From positions 1 through 26,690 of the forward strand of contig JAEZCE010000010.1 in NCBI GenBank assembly GCA_023429995.1: a stretch of 26,690 bases of DNA. Reading direction: 5' to 3'. Positions 1 to 7,124 of this stretch are shown in pieces. The notes beneath the pieces are model-generated. The model had not been told where the DNA came from and ran no database searches. It was given only the letters and a program-made list of their open reading frames with translations. Position numbers and translations under genes: made by a program. The DNA comes from Bacillota bacterium (lineage in GTDB: Bacteria; Bacillota; UBA4882; UBA8346). The first letter of the stretch is position 1; each line of letters opens with the position of its first letter.

Positions 1-296
1 ATGATTTTTAAGGCCTAGCCCAGAACTTTAGGTCTGGGTGGACAGAATGAGCATAAAGATTTTTAGCCATTTCCTATTTATGGATGCTTAGCTTGATGAC
101 ATTGACCCCGCCCTCTCCGACGATGCAACTCAGAGAAGCAAATTCACGGCGAGGGATGTTAGAGCGTAAACTTAGGCCTTTTAAAATGCCGAAAATTAGA
201 AGCCTAAAAGCGTTTTTAGCGTGCACTTAAATTAGTAAGTGTTCCGGGTTCTTTGCGGTCTAAATTTTATTCCGGCAGTGTGAATTCTCAAATCTA

Positions 297-413
297 TTTT
301 GTAAACCCACACTTCCGTTGTGCCGGTCTACACTCCCGCTGTGCGGATTTCCTCTGGTGTTTTGTAAACCCTCACTTCCGTTGTGCCGGTCTACACTCCC
401 ACTGTGCGGATTT
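297..413. repeat. Two-copy 54-nt tandem repeat, period 63 nt
   Basis: Copies at 297-350 and 360-413 differ at only two positions and are separated by the 9-nt spacer 351-359. Each copy contains two related sub-units of about 20 nt, CACTTCCGTTGTGCC and CACTCCCGCTGTGCGG, with CAC/GTG dyads that could form small hairpins. A degenerate piece (GGCAGTGTG) precedes them near 274. The role is unknown; a mobile or extragenic palindromic repeat family is possible. Confidence 0.85.
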
Positions 414-511
414 ATCTTCGGCAGATAGGATTTGATCCGGTATTGAGTAAGCGGTATTTTCATCTACCGACTGACTTTCACGGCCCTGTTACTGCCCATC
501 TCGGGCACAAT

Positions 512-548
512 AAAAGCAACCGCCCGGTATACCCGTCCGGTTGCTTTT
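512..548 (-). terminator. Terminator after the HAD/MurF-like operon
   Basis: The arms AAAAGCAACCG and CGGTTGCTTTT enclose a short loop. On the minus strand the second arm runs into TTTTATT. It lies about 55 nt past the stop of the leftward HAD gene at 604, so it most likely ends the MurF-like/HAD transcript. Confidence 0.8.
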
Positions 549-603
549 ATGTTATGTCTGTCTTTTCAGGCTGCGGTAAATTACTTCCATAAGGACGAAG
601 GAT

Positions 604-1008
604 CTAAAGTTCAACCTCATTAAAAAATCGCTCCCATCCTCGAAATCGGTATCCCCGGTCATCGATATATAAAATTCCACGGGGTTTCCCAAATACGATA
701 CAATCAAAAGGGATATTGTTTCTTTCCAACCATTCAATTGTGGCGGCTTTCTGGGAACGAAAACGCGAAGTGCACAGGATAATGTGATAACCTTTTTGTT
801 TTAACCGCCGAATGGCGTCCTGAGCTCCCTCAACAGCGGCTCTCTCTTCTAAAGGTATGTTACATTGCTCAATGGCAAGCACACCGTCTATATCGACGAT
901 CAGAATTCTACTATTCAATAGGTTGATTTTTTCGATGCCGTCGAGTTCCGGTTTCCTTGTAGTCTCGGGTGTGTTGGAACCGAAGCAGTCTTCCATTCCG
1001 TTGTTCAT
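604..1008 (-). CDS. Small HAD-superfamily phosphatase
   Basis: This 134-aa protein belongs to the haloacid dehalogenase superfamily, Mg-dependent phosphatases using an aspartyl-phosphate intermediate. Motif I is VDIDGVL (D39, D41), motif II is CTSR near residue 80, a lysine in FGKPRG (about 108) fits the motif III lysine, and YIDDRG (about 114-119) fits motif IV. There is no large cap domain; the YIDD-R pattern resembles small capsule/polynucleotide-kinase-like HAD proteins. The ATG overlaps the TGA of the upstream MurF-like gene (ATGA at 1005-1008), so the two are translationally coupled and probably share a pathway. A later in-frame ATG at 996 is an alternative start. The first ~30 residues are polar and look like an extension. 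The substrate is unknown; a phosphorylated amino acid, sugar or peptide intermediate of the neighbouring ligases is my inference. Confidence 0.8.
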   Translation of the reverse strand: MNNGMEDCFGSNTPETTRKPELDGIEKINLLNSRILIVDIDGVLAIEQCNIPLEERAAVEGAQDAIRRLKQKGYHIILCTSRFRSQKAATIEWLERNNIPFDCIVFGKPRGILYIDDRGYRFRGWERFFNEVEL

Positions 1009-2408
1009 TTCCGGTCATCCATGGATTTTATCAGGTTTCTAACACTTACATATACCGACGCCTTGAATAAAATAATACTTCCGGGGATTATGGATGATTT
1101 GAAGGATTTTGCCGCCTGTTCCACCTTTTCGAAATACTCCATTTTAGACTCCGGGGCCCCTTCACTTTTGGCGCCCGCCACATATTCCTTGGCCCATTTT
1201 CCTATCGCAATCAGCTTCTCGAAGGGGATCCGCGCAATCTGTTGTCCGATGGTAAAGTGAACCTTTTTCGCATATTCTGCGATCTGCTCATCCGGCCTTT
1301 CAACGTCTCCCATCACCAGCATAACCGGCCTTTTCTCCGCGAACTTGGGGATTTCTTCCAATAACAACTGGGTGGATTCAGGGTTTGCATTGAAATTATC
1401 ATCAATCAAAATCGTATCCAGGGGCCCGGCCGACACTTTTAATCTTCCGGCTATGGGTCTGAAATTCGCCAAGCCTTGGCGGATTTCTTCAATGTCCATC
1501 CCCAGCTCTAGTCCGACCAAAACCGCAGCAAGGGCATTGGCCACATTATATTTCCCAACGGTATTCAGGGTACAATCCATTTCAATTCCCTTTCCCCTGA
1601 TGACAAAATAAGTCTTAAATTTTTCATATATAATATTCTCAGTCCATAAATCATACTGGTGGGAAAATCCATATCGCAACACGCGACCGCTGTATCTGTT
1701 TACCGGGAATTTATTGCAGTTATGGTCCTCGCCATTGATGATCAGCACGCCACCGGGATCAAGAAATTCCAAAATTTCGGCTTTCGCCTCAATTATTTTC
1801 TCAATAGAACCTAAGGTAACATAATGGGCCCGCTGGATGGATGTCAAGACAGCAATGGAAGGCTTGATAATACTCGAGCTAAATCCCATGTAGCCCGTAC
1901 TTTTCATTCCCGCCTCTATAACCGCCGCCCTATGAAAATCCTTTAAATTGAGGATGTTTGAAGCCGCTCCAAAAGCAGTATTATAATTGGCGTACCCCAC
2001 CAGAGCGGGAATCCCGGCATTCAGAACCGCTCCGATCATGTCTTTGGTAGTGGTTTTTCCGGCGCTTCCAATGACCTGTATCAAAGGTATATCAAACTTG
2101 GTACGGTAAATTCCCGCCAATGCAATTTGAAACATAATCCAATTGCCGACTTCAATCATTCCGATTCCGGCCTCTTTCCATCTTTCCACAGTAAACCGGC
2201 ACGGCTTATGCACCACAACGCCTGATGCATTGCAGTTCGCCATTTTTTCCAATAAACTTTCTTCATCATCTTGCGAAAAACAGAGATAGAGACAGTTCTC
2301 CTCCAGTTGATCCGGATTTTTTACAACATATTTTATAGGCTTGTTGTTCCAGGTTAATACTTTCCCCTCCGGTAGCGCTTCGAGTTCCTGTATCAGTATT
2401 TTTTCCAT
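1005..2408 (-). CDS. MurF-like Mur ligase paralogue
   Basis: About 467 aa, an ATP-dependent amide ligase of the Mur family, closest by eye to MurF (UDP-MurNAc-tripeptide:D-Ala-D-Ala ligase). The P-loop GSAGKTTTKD lies near residues 116-125, the central domain carries EAGM and SIQRAH, INGEDHN matches the MurF nucleotide-binding loop, GKYNVANALAA precedes the C-terminal domain, and IDDNFNANPES corresponds to the MurF IDDSYNANP motif. ATG at 2408 is preferred over 2414 because GAGGGG sits at good distance. It is not in a division/cell-wall cluster: downstream is a coupled HAD phosphatase and divergently upstream are two ATP-grasp ligases. A dedicated amino-acid or peptide ligase in that locus is more likely than the housekeeping MurF, but genuine MurF activity cannot be excluded. 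Confidence 0.85.
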   Translation of the reverse strand: MEKILIQELEALPEGKVLTWNNKPIKYVVKNPDQLEENCLYLCFSQDDEESLLEKMANCNASGVVVHKPCRFTVERWKEAGIGMIEVGNWIMFQIALAGIYRTKFDIPLIQVIGSAGKTTTKDMIGAVLNAGIPALVGYANYNTAFGAASNILNLKDFHRAAVIEAGMKSTGYMGFSSSIIKPSIAVLTSIQRAHYVTLGSIEKIIEAKAEILEFLDPGGVLIINGEDHNCNKFPVNRYSGRVLRYGFSHQYDLWTENIIYEKFKTYFVIRGKGIEMDCTLNTVGKYNVANALAAVLVGLELGMDIEEIRQGLANFRPIAGRLKVSAGPLDTILIDDNFNANPESTQLLLEEIPKFAEKRPVMLVMGDVERPDEQIAEYAKKVHFTIGQQIARIPFEKLIAIGKWAKEYVAGAKSEGAPESKMEYFEKVEQAAKSFKSSIIPGSIILFKASVYVSVRNLIKSMDDRK

Positions 2409-2775
2409 TTTCATCCCCTCTCTTTCTTATATTTTATTAATCATGATGGAATTGTTTTACTAACTAACATAATAGTTTTTGAGAGGCCGGGGGGAAACGC
2501 GCAATGATCCTATCGTATGGGATATGGATAGATACGGCCGATTTAAGGGAGCCATCAGAAACTGATCCATTTTTTTACTTTTCTCTCATCTGACAGGGAA
2601 AGGTTAAAAACTATTAAAAATTGTAAATATTTGAACTTTCTGTCGCTTATCTCATATATCCGGAATTATTACAAAATATGTAGGTTAAAATAAATATTTT
2701 TCAATGTTGTAACATCATGTATCAAACAAACATATTTTGTAATGGTTATATTCTTAACCTTGGAGGTGCGCAAAA
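2409..2775. promoter_or_regulatory. Divergent intergenic region with 14-bp dyad
   Basis: This 367-bp spacer separates the leftward MurF-like operon from the rightward small-protein/ATP-grasp operon and must contain promoters for both. I see no clear sigma-A pair. The strongest feature is a perfect inverted repeat, ATTACAAAATATGT at 2668-2681 and ACATATTTTGTAAT at 2730-2743. A second pair, AGGTTAA at 2682-2688 and TTAACCT at 2754-2760, reaches to just before the ribosome binding site of the small gene. It could be an operator or a structured leader. Confidence 0.6.
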
Positions 2776-2955
2776 GTGGCTAATCCAATATCCGGCATCA
2801 CCCTTTGCGATACAGTCCTGGATGAAGCGATTGCTGATGTTAATCAGGCCGTTGTTATCGAAAAATATTTATTGCAAAAAGCAAAACATGTCGCCGATCG
2901 TTTAACGGATTTCCCATCAAACAATCCCATTCCATATGAAGAACTGGAAGAGTGA
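2776..2955 (+). CDS. Unrecognised 59-aa small protein, first gene of the ATP-grasp operon
   Basis: A GTG start at 2776 is preceded by GGAGG (2762-2766) at 9-nt spacing, a strong ribosome binding site. The 59-aa product begins MANPISGITLCDTVLDEA, has a central amphipathic stretch (VVIEKYLLQKAKHVADRL) and ends in an acidic tail, PIPYEELEE. One cysteine (residue 11); no signal peptide or membrane segment. I do not recognise the family. It lies 79 nt upstream of the first ATP-grasp gene on the same strand and after the dyad-containing leader. Because ATP-grasp and Mur ligases often extend or modify small peptides, a substrate or carrier role is an attractive inference; a small regulatory or spore structural protein is equally possible. 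Confidence 0.7.
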   Translation: MANPISGITLCDTVLDEAIADVNQAVVIEKYLLQKAKHVADRLTDFPSNNPIPYEELEE

Positions 2956-3034
2956 GCTCCAATAAAGAATAATGCCTGCTTAGCATCTCCGAAAGAGCTC
3001 GCGGTTTTATATTCTTTAAAAAGAGGTGGAGAGC

Positions 3035-4369
3035 ATGTGGGCTAAAATAAAAACCATTCCATCCAGCCGTAAAATTATCTATTTGCCTTCATCATTGTCT
3101 TTAGACCATGAACAAGCCAACGTGACATTTGGTGGAAAATCAACCTCCGCCGAAATCCAATACCGGGATGATCTTGAATTGACAGCAGAAAATTCTTTTC
3201 AAAGGCCCGGTCAAATCATGCTTTCGGACAAATTAAAAGATGAAATCTTCATTGTGGAACCACTCGTTTACCAGTTGAAAATAGCCGCTTCCACCATTGC
3301 CATCGGACCCGTTATCGGTCTTTTGCTCGGCAATGATACTCAGCGCTATCATCCTGAACATATGGAAAAGTATTCCGACCGGTTTGGCATTTATCACGAA
3401 GTCGGCGGACTGATTTATGCCTTTTCTCCAGAGTGGATTCATTGGAAAACCCAGACCGTTCATGCCATGTATTATGATTATTTTAAAGCATCATGGGAAT
3501 ATGGGTTTTTCCCTTTACCGGAAGTTATTTACCGGCGGGATTTTCATACCAGTCCGGAGTCTATTAAAAAGCTGATTGAATTCACCGGGAACAGGCTTTT
3601 TAATTCTCACCGTTTTTCCAAGTATGACTTATATGATTTTCTCAAACCGGATCCCGAATTAAGCAGGTACCTGCCTCCCACGGAACTGTCGCTTCATTTT
3701 GACCAGGTGAAAGAATTTATAAACCGTCATTTGAATGTTATTTTAAAACCAATCGACTTATCGCGGGGCCGGGGCATATGTGTTATCGAAAAAACAGGTT
3801 CCCGCTATAAAATCAGTGATTACAGGTATAAAGTCCCCATTGTTTCTGAGCTTAACCATGACGGGGAATTAAAAAACTTTTTCGTCTTCAACAAGGAATT
3901 ATTTACCAAATATTTAATCCAAAAGTACCTGCCTCTGGCCAAGATTGGAAATTCCCGTTTTGATATCCGCGTGGTCATGCAAAGACACCCGGATAAAGAT
4001 TGGGGATGTACGGGAATTGAATGCCGGGTTTCCAATGGCAACAGCCATATAACCAACATTTCAAGAGGCGGCTACGCCTTATCGCTGGATGACGCTTTAC
4101 GCAAAGCATTCACTACGGATTATGAAATACTGAAACAGCAAATTCAGGAACTATGTTATAAATTCTGCTTGTATATGGACAGCAGCGGAAAACATTACGG
4201 GGAGTTCGGTTTGGACATTGCCGTCGATGATGCCAGAAACCTTTGGCTGATTGAAGCCAACGTGTTTCCCAGCTTCAAAGGCTTTAAAACGATGGATCCC
4301 CAGATCTATCTTTCCATACGCTATACTCCGTTGCTTTATGCGCTTTCGCTCACCCAATTCGGAGGATAA
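3035..4369 (+). CDS. YheC/YheD-family ATP-grasp protein (first copy)
   Basis: About 444 aa, resembling the YheC/YheD family of endospore coat-associated ATP-grasp proteins. The N-terminal part, with IGPVIGLLLG (about 93-102), is the family-specific domain. The ATP-grasp half has the nucleotide-binding lysine in ILKPIDLSRGRG (about residue 238), the RFDIRVVMQR strand and the metal-binding end LDIAV...LWLIEAN (E about 407, N about 409). All expected catalytic residues are present, so it is probably an active carboxylate-amine ligase. The ATG at 3035 is favoured over an in-frame GTG at 3026 because the purine-rich AGAGGTGG precedes it at suitable distance. It is followed 115 nt later by a paralogue, suggesting two successive or heteromeric ligation steps. 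The substrate is unknown; in spore formers this family is linked to the coat. Confidence 0.85.
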   Translation: MWAKIKTIPSSRKIIYLPSSLSLDHEQANVTFGGKSTSAEIQYRDDLELTAENSFQRPGQIMLSDKLKDEIFIVEPLVYQLKIAASTIAIGPVIGLLLGNDTQRYHPEHMEKYSDRFGIYHEVGGLIYAFSPEWIHWKTQTVHAMYYDYFKASWEYGFFPLPEVIYRRDFHTSPESIKKLIEFTGNRLFNSHRFSKYDLYDFLKPDPELSRYLPPTELSLHFDQVKEFINRHLNVILKPIDLSRGRGICVIEKTGSRYKISDYRYKVPIVSELNHDGELKNFFVFNKELFTKYLIQKYLPLAKIGNSRFDIRVVMQRHPDKDWGCTGIECRVSNGNSHITNISRGGYALSLDDALRKAFTTDYEILKQQIQELCYKFCLYMDSSGKHYGEFGLDIAVDDARNLWLIEANVFPSFKGFKTMDPQIYLSIRYTPLLYALSLTQFGG

Positions 4370-4417
4370 TGCTAAGTTGCTTTCAATTTCAAACCCTGAA
4401 GAGCCACTTAGTATTTC

Positions 4418-4460
4418 ATACCAATTTGCTTCATATTTGGTTATGGATGCAAATTGGTAT
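4418..4460. promoter_or_regulatory. 12-bp perfect inverted repeat between the two ATP-grasp genes
   Basis: ATACCAATTTGC (4418-4429) and GCAAATTGGTAT (4449-4460) are perfect reverse complements with a 19-nt loop. No T-run follows, so it is not a standard terminator. It ends 24 nt before the second ATP-grasp start and may be an operator, a processing site or an mRNA stabilising hairpin. Confidence 0.6.
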
Positions 4461-4484
4461 AATCTGCAATGAGGAGAGAGCAAA

Positions 4485-5831
4485 ATGAAAAATGAGATCA
4501 CTCTCGGAACAAAGGCCGGCAATTCTTCCGATTTTGTCATCCATCCGGTCAAAGCGGATGAGATTGGCCTGGGAAGAAAAAAATTTGCCGTGATCAGCTT
4601 TGGGAATCAAAAATGTTCCGTCAGTATCGTTATCGATGACAAAATCCCGCCCGAGCAAATTTTGCTTTCCGAGAAACTTATCGCTACATTCCATCTGCCT
4701 GATTATCCCGTATATGAACTATCTTTTGCCAATCTAGAGATTATCATCGGCCCTTTCATTGGATTGCTGCTAAGTAAGGAAAACCGCCGTCTGACCCCTT
4801 CCGTTCTTAAAAAAATGCTGGTCTATGTTAGTGAATATTCTAAGCTGCACGGGGTGGTGGTTGCGTTTGCTTTAGACAAAGTGGACCGTGTTGAGCGGTT
4901 CATTGAGGGCTATTGTTACGACCCCCTCCTTAATTCCTGGCGGGAAGGGATTTTCCCCTATCCTTCATCCATATACCGCACGATTGGGTTGAGCGAGGAA
5001 TGGAAAAACCACTTTCTGTCAGTTATCGGCGCTAACATTTTCAACAGCCGCTATTTTGACAAATGGCAGATGTATCAATGGTTTTCCAACGATAAGGTTC
5101 TTAACCGTTATATTCCCGATACCGCTTTATATCATTCGCCGGAAGATGTGCTGGATATGCTCAAAAAATTTGAAAAAGTCTATCTGAAACCCGTCTCAGG
5201 ACTCCGAGGCCGCGGCATCGTCCAAATCAGCGGCGCAGACCGGTCATTCCTTTTCAAATATCATGAAGACCAAGAAAATTACAGCCTCACGCTAAAAAAT
5301 TGGCATGATGCCCGGGAATATATTCAAAAACGGTTCGTTCGTGGAAGATACCTCATCCAACAAGCTGTCAACCTGCTGGAACACCAAGGCGGAGTCGTTG
5401 ATTTCCGGTGTGTTGTTCAAAAAAACCAATCCAATGCCTGGGTATGCAAGGCTATTATTGGGCGGGCCGGTGGAAATGGCAGCATTGTAAGTAACATTTC
5501 CAGCGGTGGATCGGCTTTTACAGCTGAGGAGTTGCTGAAAAGAGTTTTAACCGCACCTGAACAAGATGTCCTGGTTATAAAAGAAAGCATCGCGGCCTTA
5601 GCCTGCAATATTTGCAATACCTTAGATGAATTCGGCATCCATTGCGGAACTCTCGGGCTTGATATCGGGGTTGACCATAAGGGGCGACTTTGGCTAATTG
5701 AAATCAACAACCGCGATCCTGACCCAACGATCGCCCTGGATATCCAGGACCAACAACTATACCATGATTTAAAAACCGGACCGCTATTTTACGCCAAATT
5801 TCTGGCCGGTTTCAAAGCAGATAGGGTTTAA
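4485..5831 (+). CDS. YheC/YheD-family ATP-grasp protein (second copy)
   Basis: 448 aa, a diverged paralogue of the preceding protein with the same domain order: an N-terminal family domain with IIIGPFIGLLLS (about 86-97), then ATP-grasp with the lysine in YLKPVSGLRGRG (K235), the VVDFRCVVQK strand (about 304-313) and the metal-binding LDIGV...LWLIEINN (E406, N408). The ATG has AGGAGAG about 8 nt upstream. Both copies keep their catalytic residues, arguing against one being a relic. Spacing and shared strand put it in one operon with the small protein, the first ATP-grasp gene and the GNAT-fold gene. The paired arrangement suggests either two sequential additions or a two-subunit enzyme (inference). 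Coat association is known for the family; the reaction is not. Confidence 0.85.
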   Translation: MKNEITLGTKAGNSSDFVIHPVKADEIGLGRKKFAVISFGNQKCSVSIVIDDKIPPEQILLSEKLIATFHLPDYPVYELSFANLEIIIGPFIGLLLSKENRRLTPSVLKKMLVYVSEYSKLHGVVVAFALDKVDRVERFIEGYCYDPLLNSWREGIFPYPSSIYRTIGLSEEWKNHFLSVIGANIFNSRYFDKWQMYQWFSNDKVLNRYIPDTALYHSPEDVLDMLKKFEKVYLKPVSGLRGRGIVQISGADRSFLFKYHEDQENYSLTLKNWHDAREYIQKRFVRGRYLIQQAVNLLEHQGGVVDFRCVVQKNQSNAWVCKAIIGRAGGNGSIVSNISSGGSAFTAEELLKRVLTAPEQDVLVIKESIAALACNICNTLDEFGIHCGTLGLDIGVDHKGRLWLIEINNRDPDPTIALDIQDQQLYHDLKTGPLFYAKFLAGFKADRV

Positions 5832-5896
5832 TCTAAAGAATATCCAGATATCTAACACCCCTATCTGCAATATTGCCACATAGGGAGGCGTCGATT

Positions 5897-6868
5897 TTGG
5901 TTGAGCGAACTTCAAATCAAATTCAACTGGGCAAATGGGACTTTCATGAAATCGAATTAAAGGATAAAAGCATGTTTTCCCAGTATATCCAAGCCACTGA
6001 ATACCCAGCCAATCTATGGTCATCCAATTTCCCATATCTTTGGGCATCTTCCCAATCAAATTTGCGAAAAATACTTTGGAAAGTTGTCGGCGGCATGTTG
6101 GTAACCTTCGGCCACTCTTATAGAAATACCTTATATTTGTTTTGTTTACCCTTTGGAAAAGGCAGTTCCCAACGAGTAACGGACGTTTTGCATCAATGTA
6201 TGGAATTCTGCTATGAATGGAATCATCGCGAAAAACACCGCACCTTGGTAAGGATGATCAATGATTGCCAGCTCCAATTTTTGCGAAGTTGTCCGGAATT
6301 TGACAATCTTTTTCAACCCCGAAGCTTGCAGGGAATTGAACGGCATTTCTCAATTAAAAATTTGGCTGCTCTTTATGGAAAAGACTTTAGAAATATTCGA
6401 AGCCGGGTCAACAAATTTTCCAAGGAAAATCAGGATGTAGTCATCCGGAAATATCGGACAGAGGATTATGAGGCCTTAATCGAATTAGGCAACCATTGGG
6501 CAAAGGCGGCTAAAGAGAGAAATCTAGCGGTATTCGATAAAGTATATTATCGCGAACTCATCAAGCACTGTGACGAATTGGAACATATCATCTTGGTTTT
6601 TCAAAAAGGGGCTCAGATCATCGGAATGGTCGCAGGCGGACAATTACCTACCGATCAGGCCTGGGGCAGTATTATAAAGTATGAAGCCGGGTATCCCGGC
6701 TTGTCGGAAACCCTGATTGTCGAATTTGCCCGGGAGCTTAATCGAATCAACCCCAGCCTAGAACTGCTGAATGTAGGCAGCGATCTCGGGGCGGGAGGTC
6801 TTCGAGATTACAAGTTGAAGTTCAGACCGGTTTTAAATTTAAAACGCTATCAAGTGTTCATTCAATAG
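5897..6868 (+). CDS. DUF2156 / GNAT-fold aminoacyltransferase-like protein
   Basis: About 323 aa. The N-terminal part (FHEIELKDKSMFSQYI, NFPYLWASS) and the central GKDFRNIRSRVNKF match the DUF2156 pattern, the GNAT-like domain related to the C-terminal domain of phosphatidylglycerol lysyltransferases. The C-terminal region (IIGMVAGGQLP, EFARELNRINP, NVGSDLGAGGLRDYKLKF) fits the second GNAT lobe. I place the start at TTG 5897 because GGGAGG (5883-5888) sits 8 nt before it; an in-frame TTG at 5873 would place that site inside the gene. It follows the second ATP-grasp gene by 65 nt. Proteins of this fold can move an amino acid or acyl group onto an amine, so it could add a residue to the product of the ligases; this is inference. 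Confidence 0.75.
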   Translation: MVERTSNQIQLGKWDFHEIELKDKSMFSQYIQATEYPANLWSSNFPYLWASSQSNLRKILWKVVGGMLVTFGHSYRNTLYLFCLPFGKGSSQRVTDVLHQCMEFCYEWNHREKHRTLVRMINDCQLQFLRSCPEFDNLFQPRSLQGIERHFSIKNLAALYGKDFRNIRSRVNKFSKENQDVVIRKYRTEDYEALIELGNHWAKAAKERNLAVFDKVYYRELIKHCDELEHIILVFQKGAQIIGMVAGGQLPTDQAWGSIIKYEAGYPGLSETLIVEFARELNRINPSLELLNVGSDLGAGGLRDYKLKFRPVLNLKRYQVFIQ

Positions 6869-6880
6869 GCGGGAAATCCC

Positions 6881-6970
6881 TTGGCCATTTCTTCTTGGCA
6901 CAGGTTGGGTCCGATTTTCTATGTTCCTGGTTATCGTTACCATGAAAATCGCCGAAACTATAGTATTTGA
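6881..6970 (+). CDS. Possible 29-aa Tyr/Arg-rich peptide at the end of the ATP-grasp operon
   Basis: A short frame starts at TTG 6881, 12 nt after the stop of the GNAT-fold gene, and ends 13 nt before the operon terminator, filling nearly all the 3' region. AGGCGGG (6867-6873) lies 7 nt upstream as a modest ribosome binding site. The peptide reads MAISSWHRLG then PIFYVPGYRYHENRRNYSI, with five Tyr/Trp and four Arg. Neighbouring genes also use TTG or GTG starts. It may be a real small peptide or a chance frame in a 3' UTR. Confidence 0.3.
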   Translation: MAISSWHRLGPIFYVPGYRYHENRRNYSI

Positions 6971-6983
6971 TTAAACGAATGAA

Positions 6984-7021
6984 CCCACCCCTCCTCTCAA
7001 TATCCAGGGTGGGGCTTTTTT
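6984..7021 (+). terminator. Terminator of the ATP-grasp operon
   Basis: CCCACCC (6984-6990) pairs with GGGTGGG (7007-7013), followed by GCTTTTTT. It is a good intrinsic terminator for the rightward operon starting near 2776. Confidence 0.85.
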
Positions 7022-7050
7022 AACTTTCGTATGTGAAATCCAACGGTAAA

Positions 7051-7080
7051 TGGCCGTCCCCAGCAAAATGGGGGCGGCCA
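7051..7080 (-). terminator. Hairpin after the leftward GNAT gene
   Basis: TGGCCGTCCCC and GGGGGCGGCCA form an 11-bp stem with one G-T pair. It lies 45 nt beyond the stop at 7125 on the minus strand, but only a short T run (TTTA) follows, so termination is plausible rather than certain. Confidence 0.5.
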
Positions 7081-7124
7081 TATTTCCGCCGCGGAGCTCT
7101 TGATATAAGGCTCCCAAAAAGGTT

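Larger units (their letters stand above)
1..603. other. Non-coding region with hairpin and tandem repeat
   Basis: I see no convincing gene here. A small hairpin lies at 19-38 (CCCAGA/TCTGGG). The tandem repeat at 297-413 and the terminator at 512-548 are listed separately. Short open frames across the repeat on both strands exist only because the 63-nt period is a multiple of three; they lack a good ribosome binding site and resemble no protein I know. Confidence 0.6.

Noticed and set aside
297..413. Possible CRISPR array
   Set aside because: Only two 54-nt units with a 9-nt spacer; the repeat is too long, the spacer too short and no cas gene is present.
253..463. Repeat-containing proteins on both strands
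   Set aside because: The frames are open only because the repeat period is 63 nt; no ribosome binding site supports either strand and the region is flanked by non-coding DNA.
604..7021. Calling the locus a known graspetide or cyanophycin pathway
   Set aside because: The ATP-grasp genes are of the YheC/YheD type, not microviridin-type, and the Mur and ATP-grasp domains are separate rather than fused as in cyanophycin synthetase; the 59-aa protein has no recognisable graspetide core.
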